IMG/VR virus record: IMGVR_UViG_3300020437_000389
Coordinates: 1 to 26,457 of that record
Direction: 5' to 3' (one strand)
From: a virus
Length of the DNA stretch: 26,457 nt
Shown in pieces: positions 7,836 through 15,664 of this stretch. Positions within the stretch are counted from its first letter, which is position 1. Every line of letters begins with the position of its first letter. The notes beneath the pieces are model-generated. The model searched no databases. It had not been told where the DNA came from and saw only the letters and a list, made by a program, of their open reading frames with translations. The translations under genes and the position numbers were made by a program.

Positions 7836-9116
7836 CTATGAGTCAATTGCTAAATCAAATAAAACTGGTCCTGCTTCTACTATATTTCTGAAATAGCACT
7901 TATACTCTTTTCTTGATTTCTTTGTGACTGGATCTTTTACATTTGTACTTTCGAATGTAAACTTACCTCTAATCTTAAATATTAAGGCTTCTCCTTTTTC
8001 GCCTGTTGGATCTAAAGCTTTATCAAAAACTTTAAGTATTGGATCTGTGTTGTTTATTCTAAAATATTTAGCTTCAAACTTGGTAGAGAAAAACTCTACA
8101 GCTTTTTCAAACTGAGGTCCAAACTTAGCTTTCTTATATGAACCTTTATCTAGTTTCACCATTTCTATAGTGTCATCACCTTTTGTAATACCACCTTTGA
8201 GAAAACGTGCAATCACTTTCAAAGACTCAGCATCACCTTTTTTAAATATAGCTTGTAATTGTTTTGCCGCCTCTTTATATGCCGGCTCACTTGCATCTCT
8301 CATGTTCTTTGCAATTGCTGAACCTTCTAAATTCTTTGACTCTTCTCTTGATATAAATCTCTTTGTCATGTCCATAGATTGAAATATTTTATCATAATCT
8401 TTTCTTTTAGAACTTACATCTAAGCTTAACTTTTTAAATATTTTAATCTGATGATCGAATGTAATACCTGCTACCTGATCAAACTGCTCACCACCTGTAG
8501 TCTTCAATGATATCTGTTGATCTAATGGCTTACCATCTATTGTGAGTTTGATATCAGCTTTTGTTCCTTTTTGATCACCTGTACCATCTGAGTTTACAAA
8601 AACACTATTGATGACACGATTGATATGGGTGCCTATGGCATGATACTTTAGACGCTTATCATTATTTGCATACTTCATAGAACTCTGAAATATCTTTTTG
8701 ACTTTAGGATCACCGTCCCAGTTTTTCATGTCTGAGATATATTCCCATGATGGCGCTGGTATTGCTACACGAAACTTTATCTTATCGGTTATGTTAACTG
8801 TAACACCTGTCTCTTTTTTATCTTTTCTTTTGAGTTCTATTTCTTTTGGTAGCTTACCTCTTGCTATGATAAGTTTCTTTAATATTGTTTTTATATTTGC
8901 TATTTTTACTTCTTTTTCAGGTAACATGAAACGTGCAACAACCGCCGCCCCTAATATGGGCTCTGATATATCACCATAGTTTTTCTTTTTTTCTTCTGCT
9001 ATGAAAGATTTGAAAGTTTTTCTTTCAGAAATGTATTTCTCATATTTGTTATTAAATACAAATCTATCAGGCTTTCCTATCTTCTGATATTCTTTTAGTT
9101 GCTGAAAAGTTTTCAT
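7836..9116 (-). CDS. Putative PD-(D/E)xK-like nuclease with capsid-targeting-like N-terminus
   Basis: A 426-residue protein of unassigned family. Seen: two N-terminal stretches, MKTFQQLKEYQ (1-11) and KTFKSFIAEE (33-42), resembling the capsid-targeting sequence of T4 internal proteins (MKTYQEFIAEA); IAE at 39-41 fits the T4 gp21 protease rule (I/L-x-E). A central segment, KADIKLTIDGKPLDQQISLK (186-205), has D188 followed by a strand ending in S-L-K205, a layout found in type II restriction enzymes and other PD-(D/E)xK proteins in which the middle acid is altered. It is preceded by helix GTHINRVINSVF. The rest is basic. It lies between the kinase gene (TAATG overlap) and a small ORF in the hub operon. 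Being packaged and ejected, and cutting DNA, are both inference; a structural role is the main alternative. Confidence 0.55.
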   Translation of the reverse strand: MKTFQQLKEYQKIGKPDRFVFNNKYEKYISERKTFKSFIAEEKKKNYGDISEPILGAAVVARFMLPEKEVKIANIKTILKKLIIARGKLPKEIELKRKDKKETGVTVNITDKIKFRVAIPAPSWEYISDMKNWDGDPKVKKIFQSSMKYANNDKRLKYHAIGTHINRVINSVFVNSDGTGDQKGTKADIKLTIDGKPLDQQISLKTTGGEQFDQVAGITFDHQIKIFKKLSLDVSSKRKDYDKIFQSMDMTKRFISREESKNLEGSAIAKNMRDASEPAYKEAAKQLQAIFKKGDAESLKVIARFLKGGITKGDDTIEMVKLDKGSYKKAKFGPQFEKAVEFFSTKFEAKYFRINNTDPILKVFDKALDPTGEKGEALIFKIRGKFTFESTNVKDPVTKKSRKEYKCYFRNIVEAGPVLFDLAIDS

Positions 9117-9979
9117 TATAGTTTAAACCTTTTCTTTAAAGCACTTACACTTTGAGGTGATAGTGGTGAGTTTGCTAGAACCCATCTTATAACAGTAGCT
9201 AATATATCAGCATCTTTTAAATAGTTTTGTCCGCTCTTCTTAATCGTAACATAAGAAAAGTCTTTGACAGCTTTGCCTTCATATCCTGGGTGAAAGATTG
9301 TTTTTTCTCTATTATTTAAAATAACATGTACTTGTCCATCTACATACTTTCTACCAATACCGGTTCTATTACCAAGAGCCATAGATTTAATTCTCTGTAA
9401 CATATTCATGGCAGCCTTTTGATGTGACTGAAAAAGTATTGCATCAGGTACAACTCTATCTCTTTCTTTGTTGGCTTTTGCCGCCTGTTTGTAACTTGTT
9501 AGTACCCATACTAGATGAATATTTTTAGGCTCATAACCAGCTTCTATGAGTTTAGGTGCAACATCACTTATATCATTACTATCTTTCATAGTGATATCAA
9601 AAAGTATGTTTGGTAATCTATCTTTCTTAGCACCTGTTAACAACATGTCAAGTGTTTTATTTTTGATACCTTTTTCTCTTACGATAGTGTGTAGCTTAAA
9701 TACATCTTCAGGATTTCTTAGATTCAGTTTAGCTAGTTCTGAATCACTGTCTTTCATTTTCGCAAGCTTGATAAGAGCCTTCTTCCACTCATCAACATCT
9801 CGTACCTTAAATTTCTCGCCTTGCATGAAATTCTGAATCGCAAAACCTTTACCTGAACCAGCACCACCAGCCATAAAAACAATTTGCCCATAATTTTTAC
9901 CATTGTTAAATAATATTAGTTTCTCTTCCAGTTCTTGAAAACTATTTAAAGTTTCGTACTCTGATTTTGTTAGTATCAT
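9116..9979 (-). CDS. P-loop kinase, zeta-toxin-like
   Basis: A 287-residue protein starting at the ATG at 9979, which overlaps the stop of the upstream hub gene (TAATG); a longer in-frame start at 10006 is unnecessary. Seen: a Walker A motif GGAGSGKG at residues 38-45, then RDVDEWKK, LFDITMKD and HLVWVLTSYKQAAKANKERDR near residues 160-180, the arrangement of zeta-toxin/UDP-GlcNAc-kinase-like P-loop kinases, in which the Arg pair follows the nucleotide-binding core. The substrate is unknown. The gene sits among hub genes with a putative nuclease directly downstream, so it may be a virion-associated or host-acting enzyme. No antitoxin partner is seen, which argues against a classic toxin-antitoxin pair. 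The only GCWGC site found in the window is in this gene. Confidence 0.75.
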   Translation of the reverse strand: MILTKSEYETLNSFQELEEKLILFNNGKNYGQIVFMAGGAGSGKGFAIQNFMQGEKFKVRDVDEWKKALIKLAKMKDSDSELAKLNLRNPEDVFKLHTIVREKGIKNKTLDMLLTGAKKDRLPNILFDITMKDSNDISDVAPKLIEAGYEPKNIHLVWVLTSYKQAAKANKERDRVVPDAILFQSHQKAAMNMLQRIKSMALGNRTGIGRKYVDGQVHVILNNREKTIFHPGYEGKAVKDFSYVTIKKSGQNYLKDADILATVIRWVLANSPLSPQSVSALKKRFKL

Positions 9980-11346
9980 TATTCTATACCTGTATCTTTG
10001 ACACACTCTAAGACGGTATCATATATTTGTTTAGTTATAACGTGTCTACATTTAGTTATTAAATATTTACCACTTGTGTATTTATCTTCTTCCTTTCCTT
10101 CTTCAAACGATGTTGCAGGAGTAAACTTACACTCTATAGTATCGCCTACATTTAGTTCTGAGTTTCCTGGAATAGTAATAACTATTACATTATTTGTCAA
10201 GTGTTTTAAATAACTATCTCTGAAAGGATCTTTTAGAACATCTCTCTGAGCTAAAGGAGCTTCAGGTGCAAATACACTATCAACATCATGTCCTCTTCTT
10301 GATGTTTTCAAATGAACAATCGCATTGTCATCTGCACCACCAGGAATAGTTAAAGTATTTAATTTAGAAAATCTCTCAACTTCATCTTGATATTTGTAAA
10401 CTGTCTTATTAAAATCTTTTCTGAGAGGATCAAGTTCTATAGTTGTAGCAGAAAATAAACCATCTGTCATCTGCTCAGTTAAATCACTTTCTTTAACTCT
10501 ATCTACAGATTTTATAAAATATGCATTCATACCATCTTTGTATACATCAGTATTGTAAGATGATGGGTGGTAGAGAAACTCTTCACCTTTTGGTTCTTCT
10601 TTGATTAATTTACCTAAACTTCTAAACTGAAAGCCTAGAAAAGTTTCATAGAATAATAGTTTAGACGCAGTATCATCATCTACACCTTCGTCACATAGAT
10701 AACGAATAGCTTCTATAGGATTGTACATAGGAATCACACATTTATGTAAACCTGTAGTGGTTGTCAATCCTTGTATGCCAGTCTTCGATACTTCTCTACC
10801 TTCGTTTTTGTACAAGTTATATACTGATTTTAGTTCAGGCGTCATAATGTGTTCATCGAATATTATTTGTACGATTTCGTTTATCTTTTTACCTGAGCCT
10901 GTACCAAATGCTTTTGATATCTTTTTATCGATGGTATTGAAGTGTTCTAGTGAGTAACCTTCTATGACATATGTTTCATTACCTGTAGTATTTCTAACTC
11001 TTTCTTTTACACCATTTACTGCAAATAACATTTTATTCATAACAAATTCTGGATCGGCAGTTTTGAAAGAAACGTATATAATTTCACCACCAGATAATCC
11101 ATTTGACACAGCATTTATAAATCCAGCTGAGTCATTTACTGCTATTTCTATTTGCATGAAAGGTAAAAATAAATCTTGAAGTATGTTTACTTCTAAACTT
11201 AACGCTGATATATCTGTTGGTACACCTTCTTTATCAATAAGTTCTAGACGCTCTAGTATAAAGTCACCAGGAAATCTATAGTTCTCTTTTGATGTATCGC
11301 CCCCTGATGCAGAAGCTTTACGCATTATTGCATCTTGATAAACCAT
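9979..11346 (-). CDS. 27: Baseplate hub protein, T4 gp27-like
   Basis: A 455-residue protein (T4 gp27 is 391). Seen: an N-terminal beta-barrel type region (FILERLELIDKEG, LPFMQIEIAVNDSAGF), a charged middle region with ISKAFGTGSGKKINEIVQII, and a C-terminal barrel with ELNVGDTIECKF and GKYLITKCRHVI, the usual end of hub/late-control D-type proteins. It would form the trimeric hub ring that carries the gp5 spike and contacts the tube. Its ATG overlaps the stop of gene 53 and its stop overlaps the kinase start. The call rests on fold-type motifs and operon position, as gp27 sequences diverge widely. Confidence 0.75.
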   Translation of the reverse strand: MVYQDAIMRKASASGGDTSKENYRFPGDFILERLELIDKEGVPTDISALSLEVNILQDLFLPFMQIEIAVNDSAGFINAVSNGLSGGEIIYVSFKTADPEFVMNKMLFAVNGVKERVRNTTGNETYVIEGYSLEHFNTIDKKISKAFGTGSGKKINEIVQIIFDEHIMTPELKSVYNLYKNEGREVSKTGIQGLTTTTGLHKCVIPMYNPIEAIRYLCDEGVDDDTASKLLFYETFLGFQFRSLGKLIKEEPKGEEFLYHPSSYNTDVYKDGMNAYFIKSVDRVKESDLTEQMTDGLFSATTIELDPLRKDFNKTVYKYQDEVERFSKLNTLTIPGGADDNAIVHLKTSRRGHDVDSVFAPEAPLAQRDVLKDPFRDSYLKHLTNNVIVITIPGNSELNVGDTIECKFTPATSFEEGKEEDKYTSGKYLITKCRHVITKQIYDTVLECVKDTGIE

Positions 11347-11912
11347 TATGCTAGTACCGATTTAACTTCTTTGACTAATTGATTTAGATATCTTCTGTCT
11401 AGTATTTTTAATTTTTTCTTATCATCATTTAATCTTTCTTCAAAATCATAAGCTGTTTCTGAATCACGATTAGACGCTGATAGAGTATTGTATGTTTTTA
11501 AATCTACAACTATTTGTCTTCTTGGTATTCTAGTTCCGTCAGTTAGTAGCTGTTCTTGTTCAATTATTTGAAAATAGTTTTTTGTAGTAGCTCTTGCTGT
11601 TGTGACTGAGCCATATTTTTCTACGATGTAGTCTGTGAACTCTTTACCAAACAAAGGTAAATCATAGTAAGGATCAACTATATCATTAAAATGCAATATC
11701 ACCCATGCTAGATTCGAATCGCCATAATATCTCTCTGCAATAGTGTCCATTCTATCGCCTTCATGCATTGTATAGTCATAGTATGTGCCAACAATATCTT
11801 TTACTTTTGTTTTAAATTTAAAACGTCTGAGTATATTTGTTACTTCGGTAACTCTATTGACATCTTTTAAATCATGTGATGTTGTAGGAAAGAATGAAAA
11901 GTAATTTGACAT
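11346..11912 (-). CDS. 53: Baseplate wedge protein gp53 (LysM-like)
   Basis: A 188-residue protein (T4 gp53 is 196). It has the gp53 signature: an N-terminal YFSFFPTTSHDL stretch, then a LysM-like core YYDYTMHEGDRMDTIAERYYG at residues 42-62, then LAWVILHFNDIVDPYYDLPL, and a C-terminal basic helix. Gp53 clamps neighbouring wedges at the centre of the baseplate. The gene is sandwiched with TAATG-type overlaps between 48 and the hub gene, a normal setting for this operon. Assignment is firm. Confidence 0.9.
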   Translation of the reverse strand: MSNYFSFFPTTSHDLKDVNRVTEVTNILRRFKFKTKVKDIVGTYYDYTMHEGDRMDTIAERYYGDSNLAWVILHFNDIVDPYYDLPLFGKEFTDYIVEKYGSVTTARATTKNYFQIIEQEQLLTDGTRIPRRQIVVDLKTYNTLSASNRDSETAYDFEERLNDDKKKLKILDRRYLNQLVKEVKSVLA

Positions 11913-13033
11913 TAGAAGAAATCTCCCATTTCTCTAGATGTTCTTGTTCTATACTCATCACCACCTTGTGCTTGTGAGTATTCAGTAAAACCATCTCTAG
12001 TTTGAAGCTTGACTTCTTGAAACTGTAATGTTATTTGAATAGAAACTGGTGCGCCTGTGTTCTCAAAGAATATAGGTAAGTTCTCACCATTATAAGTTAC
12101 TTGCATATTCTTTAACACACAAGTACCTATCTCATATAAGTTTGATCTTATCTTATCACTAAAAGCTATTTCAAATTCATCAGGATAATCGAAAGCTAAA
12201 CCTGCGGTAGTGCCAGAACCACCTATTGCATTTGATGGTAACATATGAAATCTAAACGCTTCTATGATACTTTTTATTGTGTTACTTTCTGTTTGATCTC
12301 TTGCAACAAACTTATATGTAAAAGAATGATCTCTGAAGTTTATACCTCTAAACACAACTGCAAGATGAGGATTAATTGCAACACCTTCTTGCAAAAGTGT
12401 GCCTGTTGTGACGGCTGATATTCCTCCAGCACCTATGATAAATGCTCCTAATGCACCACCAACTTTACCACTCAATGCAGTAGCACCTGTTACAACTCCT
12501 GCCGCCCCTATTTCTGTTATACTTTGATCATCTACACCTAATGTATTAAATTTATTTACAATTCTACCAGCGATATCTGATACAGCACCTGCTCCTTGAC
12601 TCAAAGCACCTAGTCTACCGGCGGCGGCACCACCTATGATACCTAATGATTTGTTTTCGTAGTCTGCTTGATATTGTACTTGTAGATTTCCTGGTATAGG
12701 TAACACGATAGAAGATATTATTTCTTTTTTACCTTTGGGTTCTTTTATAGTTTGCTTGCTTCTTTTTACAGCATCTATTTTCATATAATGTTCATCATCT
12801 ATATCAGCAGGATATACTAAGCTTGCAGTGTTCATACTTTTTGGCATTAAACCTGCGATGTGTCCTTTTGGTAGTCTATTGGTAACTTTTTTCAGAAACA
12901 TCTCTCTTGCAGATATTCTTACATTACTACCATCAAATTGTATACCTGTTTTAGCTAGTTTACCTTGTATATCTGTAATGGCTTTGAAGTCTGTGTTTAT
13001 ATTGACGTTGCCGTTACCTATTGTTATAGCCAT
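11912..13033 (-). CDS. 48: Baseplate tail-tube cap gp48
   Basis: A 373-residue protein (T4 gp48 is 364). The C-terminal half has the tail-tube-like pattern: FRDHSFTYKFVARDQTES, then EIGTCVLKNMQVTYNGENLP and a final strand APVSIQITLQFQEVKL, like the end of T4 gp48. The centre (about residues 125-210) is a Gly/Ala-rich segment with GGAAAGRLGALSQG and GGALGAFIIGAGG, probably flexible or membrane-seeking. Gp48 sits on the hub and starts the tube together with gp54, whose gene lies nearby on the other strand. It is the first gene of the minus-strand baseplate operon; its ATG is 13 bases from the plus-strand gene 4 start. Confidence 0.8.
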   Translation of the reverse strand: MAITIGNGNVNINTDFKAITDIQGKLAKTGIQFDGSNVRISAREMFLKKVTNRLPKGHIAGLMPKSMNTASLVYPADIDDEHYMKIDAVKRSKQTIKEPKGKKEIISSIVLPIPGNLQVQYQADYENKSLGIIGGAAAGRLGALSQGAGAVSDIAGRIVNKFNTLGVDDQSITEIGAAGVVTGATALSGKVGGALGAFIIGAGGISAVTTGTLLQEGVAINPHLAVVFRGINFRDHSFTYKFVARDQTESNTIKSIIEAFRFHMLPSNAIGGSGTTAGLAFDYPDEFEIAFSDKIRSNLYEIGTCVLKNMQVTYNGENLPIFFENTGAPVSIQITLQFQEVKLQTRDGFTEYSQAQGGDEYRTRTSREMGDFF

Positions 13034-13046
13034 TATACATATCCCT

Positions 13047-13496
13047 ATGAGTTATAAAGGTAAGTTCTATCCTAAGTTTCCTAAGAAATACAAAGGTGAT
13101 CCTACAAATATTATTTATCGTTCTTTGTGGGAAAGAAACTGTATGGTTTACTTTGATCAAAACCCAAATGTACTTAAATGGGCTTCTGAAGAGTTAATCA
13201 TACCGTATAAGTCTGCACTTGATGGACGTTGGCACAGATACTATCCCGACTTTGTTATTCAAGTAAATAATAAACATAATAAAAAAGAAACGATTGTCGT
13301 TGAAGTAAAGCCTTACAAAGAAACCAAAGAACCTACTCCACAAAAAAATCTAACTAAGAAGTATTTATACGAGGTAAAGACATGGAGTATAAATAAGAGT
13401 AAATGGAATTATGCAATAGAGTATTGTAAAGACAGAAACTGGAAGTTTATGATACTCACAGAAAAAGAACTATTCAAGAATGGCAACAGTTTTTGA
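13047..13496 (+). CDS. 4: Head completion protein gp4, PD-(D/E)xK/TnsA-like
   Basis: A 149-residue protein, matching T4 gp4 (150). The ATG at 13047 is chosen because the open frame upstream is antisense to gene 48 and the family begins with M-x-Y-K-G-K-F. Seen: YRSLWERNCMVYFD (E29), SEELIIPY, then RWHRYYPDF (D68) and VVEVKPY (E86, K88), a complete PD-(D/E)xK pattern of the TnsA N-terminal type. In T4, gp4 acts after DNA packaging to finish the head before tail joining. It is the first gene of the plus-strand unit; the next gene starts inside its 3' end (17-base overlap). Confidence 0.9.
   Translation: MSYKGKFYPKFPKKYKGDPTNIIYRSLWERNCMVYFDQNPNVLKWASEELIIPYKSALDGRWHRYYPDFVIQVNNKHNKKETIVVEVKPYKETKEPTPQKNLTKKYLYEVKTWSINKSKWNYAIEYCKDRNWKFMILTEKELFKNGNSF
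13388..13395 (+). promoter_or_regulatory. Candidate late promoter TATAAATA inside gene 4
   Basis: A perfect TATAAATA on the plus strand, 85 bases before the ATG at 13480. It would serve the plus-strand unit from the second gene on. A TATAAATA on the other strand lies at 13362-13369, pointing towards gene 48. Both are within coding sequence and could be chance. Confidence 0.4.
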
Positions 13497-14094
13497 CGAT
13501 ATACTACTGAGAGGTGTTCGTAGAGGTGAACTACCAGGACGTACACAACGCTCTAGAGATTGGTTTAGACAACAAGCTAAGACATCAAGTGTTGGTAAAC
13601 TGAAAGCTGGTGATGTAACTGACTTCAATAAAAACGTAGGACTCAGAGATTACGATAGGTTTAGAAATCGTACTAGTATAGGTGAAATGTTTTTCTTTAA
13701 CTATGATCCTAAAAACAAGTCAACATTACCATACTATGATAGATTTCCTTTGATATTCAAAGTGCAGAACTCTCCAGGAGGGTTTGAAGGACTGAACTTA
13801 CATTATCTACCACATGTGTTACGTGCTAGACTTATGGACGCACTATACACAACAGCAACTAACAAACGATATGATGCGTCTACCAAGCTAGGCATATCAT
13901 ATGGATTATTACGCTCGGCGGCTAAATACAAAGAGTTTAAACCAACGTATAAAAAATACTTAACTAAACATGTTCGTTCTAGATTTATTAAGATAAACGC
14001 TTCAGAATGGGATATAGCATTATTCTTACCTGTTGAAAGATTTGAGAAAGCAAGTAAGAGTAAAGTATGGGGAGAAAGCAGGCGTGCCATTTAA
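13480..14094 (+). CDS. Conserved T4-like structural/head-tail completion protein
   Basis: A 204-residue protein with the conserved core GEMFFFNYDPKNKSTLPYYD (about residues 68-87), RFPLIFKV and GFEGLNLHYLPHVLRARLMD (about 101-120). I recognise this as a domain shared among marine and other T4-like myoviruses, placed beside gene 4, but cannot name it with confidence. A DNA-terminus protector (gp2-like) or a baseplate component are possibilities. The protein is basic with no signal peptide or membrane segment. It overlaps gene 4 by 17 bases and the next gene by 11, so it belongs to the same translation-coupled unit. Confidence 0.7.
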   Translation: MATVFDDILLRGVRRGELPGRTQRSRDWFRQQAKTSSVGKLKAGDVTDFNKNVGLRDYDRFRNRTSIGEMFFFNYDPKNKSTLPYYDRFPLIFKVQNSPGGFEGLNLHYLPHVLRARLMDALYTTATNKRYDASTKLGISYGLLRSAAKYKEFKPTYKKYLTKHVRSRFIKINASEWDIALFLPVERFEKASKSKVWGESRRAI

Positions 14095-14779
14095 CGTACA
14101 AAATTTTACAGCTACATTAAATAAAACTGGTGTCGCACACGCTTCGCATTTTGAAGTGCAGATAACTGGACCAGTTAGCACAGGTGCAGAGCAAAATCTA
14201 ATGTTACGTTGTGATACTGTTGATATTCCAGGAAGAGCAATATCTACGACAGAATATAGAATATATGGACCTCTAAGAAAAGTTCCTTATGGTGCCATAT
14301 ATACCGATATTGCTTGTCAGTTTTTATTAAGTGAAGACTTACAAGAAAAGAAATATTTTGACGCATGGCATGATAAGATAATTAATCATGGTGCTTTCGG
14401 TTCTAGTAGAGGATCACATAATGTTAGTTACTATAATGATTATGTGGGTAATGTTACGATTAGACAATTCAATTCAGCAGGCGATGTGATGTCTGTTCAT
14501 ACATTACAAGAAGCATATCCTGTAACAGTTGGTGCTATACAAATGAATTGGAATGCAAACGAGTTTGCAAAGTTAGCTGTTGCTTTTGCATATAGAGATT
14601 ATAAAGTAGTATATGGTGATTCAAACCAACCAGGACTCGGCGCTTCTTTTGGATTCTCTTTTGGTGAAAACGGCTTTGGATTATCTGGTTCGCTACCAGG
14701 AATAGGAAACATATCTGTTGGCTCAACAGGATTAACAGGTGCATTACAGACACCATTTGGATTGATAAGAAAATTATAA
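14084..14779 (+). CDS. 54: Baseplate tail-tube initiator, T4 gp54-like
   Basis: A 231-residue protein from a GTG at 14084, chosen because GGAG lies about 10 bases upstream and the conserved region starts soon after; a TTG at 14033 is the longest alternative. Seen: HASHFEVQITGP, LRCDTVDIPGRAI near residues 41-53, YGPLRKVPYG, then DIACQFLLSEDLQEKKYFDAW and FAKLAVAFAYRDYKVVY. This is the tail-tube (gp19-type) fold used by gp54, which primes tube polymerisation on gp48. The C-terminal 40 residues are Gly/Ser/Phe-rich. T4 gp54 is longer (320). Tail tube gp19 itself is less likely because of the baseplate/tape-measure neighbours. Confidence 0.75.
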   Translation: MPFNVQNFTATLNKTGVAHASHFEVQITGPVSTGAEQNLMLRCDTVDIPGRAISTTEYRIYGPLRKVPYGAIYTDIACQFLLSEDLQEKKYFDAWHDKIINHGAFGSSRGSHNVSYYNDYVGNVTIRQFNSAGDVMSVHTLQEAYPVTVGAIQMNWNANEFAKLAVAFAYRDYKVVYGDSNQPGLGASFGFSFGENGFGLSGSLPGIGNISVGSTGLTGALQTPFGLIRKL

Positions 14780-14792
14780 TTGAGGAGTTATT

Positions 14793-15491
14793 ATGGCTTT
14801 ACCAGCACTCTCGTCTCCAGAGTTTATTACGGAGATACCTTCAACAAAACAAAAAATTAAGTTTCGTCCTTTTCTAGTTAGAGAAGAAAAAATTCTATAC
14901 ATGGCTTTAGAAGGACAAGATGCAGTAGAAATTCAAAATGCCACAATAAAGGTATTGAATGATTGTATACTAACACCTAATGTAAATGTAGGTGACTTAC
15001 CAACTTTCGATGTAGAGTATCTATTTTTACAACTCAGAGGTAAATCTGTTGGTGAAACTGTAGAAGTTATATTAAGACACAAAGATAGTCCATGTAAAGA
15101 ATCAGTAACGCTTTCAATAAATCTAGACGATATAAAAGTACAAGGTGAGATATCTGATGGTAAAATTATGCTTACTGATACCATAGGCATAGCAATGAAA
15201 TATCCTCGTGCTGGCGATTTAAATAAATTACAAGTTCAGGAAGGTGTGAATATATTCCATAGTATAGCACACATGGTAGATTTTATCTATGATAAAGAAA
15301 ATGTTTATAATGATTATTCTGTAGACGAGATTGCTGAATGGTTAGAACAACTAAATCAAAAGCAATTTACATTGATAACAGAATTTATGAACAATATGCC
15401 TAAGTTAAGTCATACTGTAGAATGGACATGTAATGCTTGTGGAGAGAAAGAAACTATATTGCTGGAGGGCTTACAAAGTTTTTTTACTTAG
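14793..15491 (+). CDS. 26: Baseplate hub / tail assembly chaperone, T4 gp26-like
   Basis: A 232-residue protein with a good ribosome site (GAGGAG 7 bases upstream). T4 gp26 is 208 residues. Seen: FITEIPSTKQKIKFRPFLVREEKILYMA at residues 11-38, the start pattern of the T4 gp26-type baseplate family, and CNACGE (a lone CxxC) near the C-terminus. It lies just before the tape measure gene, the place of G-type tail chaperones. The last codons AGT TTT TTT ACT TAG contain a perfect T_TTT_TTT slippery heptamer; a -1 shift there would extend the protein by 59 residues (see 15479-15664). Chaperone function for the tape measure protein is inferred from this arrangement. Confidence 0.8.
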   Translation: MALPALSSPEFITEIPSTKQKIKFRPFLVREEKILYMALEGQDAVEIQNATIKVLNDCILTPNVNVGDLPTFDVEYLFLQLRGKSVGETVEVILRHKDSPCKESVTLSINLDDIKVQGEISDGKIMLTDTIGIAMKYPRAGDLNKLQVQEGVNIFHSIAHMVDFIYDKENVYNDYSVDEIAEWLEQLNQKQFTLITEFMNNMPKLSHTVEWTCNACGEKETILLEGLQSFFT

Positions 15492-15664
15492 GGTTGGTAC
15501 ATAATTCGCTAAGTAATTACTATCAACTCAACTTTTCACTTATGCATCATCATAAATACTCCTTGTCCGAACTGGAGAATATGATACCTTTTGAACGTGA
15601 TATCTATGTGACATTATTGAAACAACACTTAGAAGAAGAAGAGGAAAGAAGGAAACAAAAATGA
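15479..15664 (+). CDS. 51: Tail chaperone extension (gp51-like), read by -1 frameshift from gene 26
   Basis: The reading frame one base back from gene 26 stays open through the slippery site and continues 59 codons to the TGA at 15662-15664. It ends HHHKYSLSELENMIPFERD, then a Lys/Glu-rich tail, the usual look of GT-type tail chaperone C-termini. After a slip on T_TTT_TTT (15479-15485) the fusion would have 231 + 59 = 290 residues. A free start at ATG 15542 would give only 40 residues and has no Shine-Dalgarno, so frameshifting is the better reading. A perfect 8-bp stem (15484-15491 with 15509-15516) starts at the slippery run; its spacing is too short for a classic stimulator. The stop overlaps the next ATG (ATGA). 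Confidence 0.7.
   Translation, partial: FFYLGLVHNSLSNYYQLNFSLMHHHKYSLSELENMIPFERDIYVTLLKQHLEEEEERRKQK

Noticed and set aside
15542-15664. Separate 40-codon gene starting at ATG 15542
   Set aside because: There is no ribosome site, the frame is open upstream into gene 26 and an exact slippery heptamer is in phase; frameshift extension is the better explanation.
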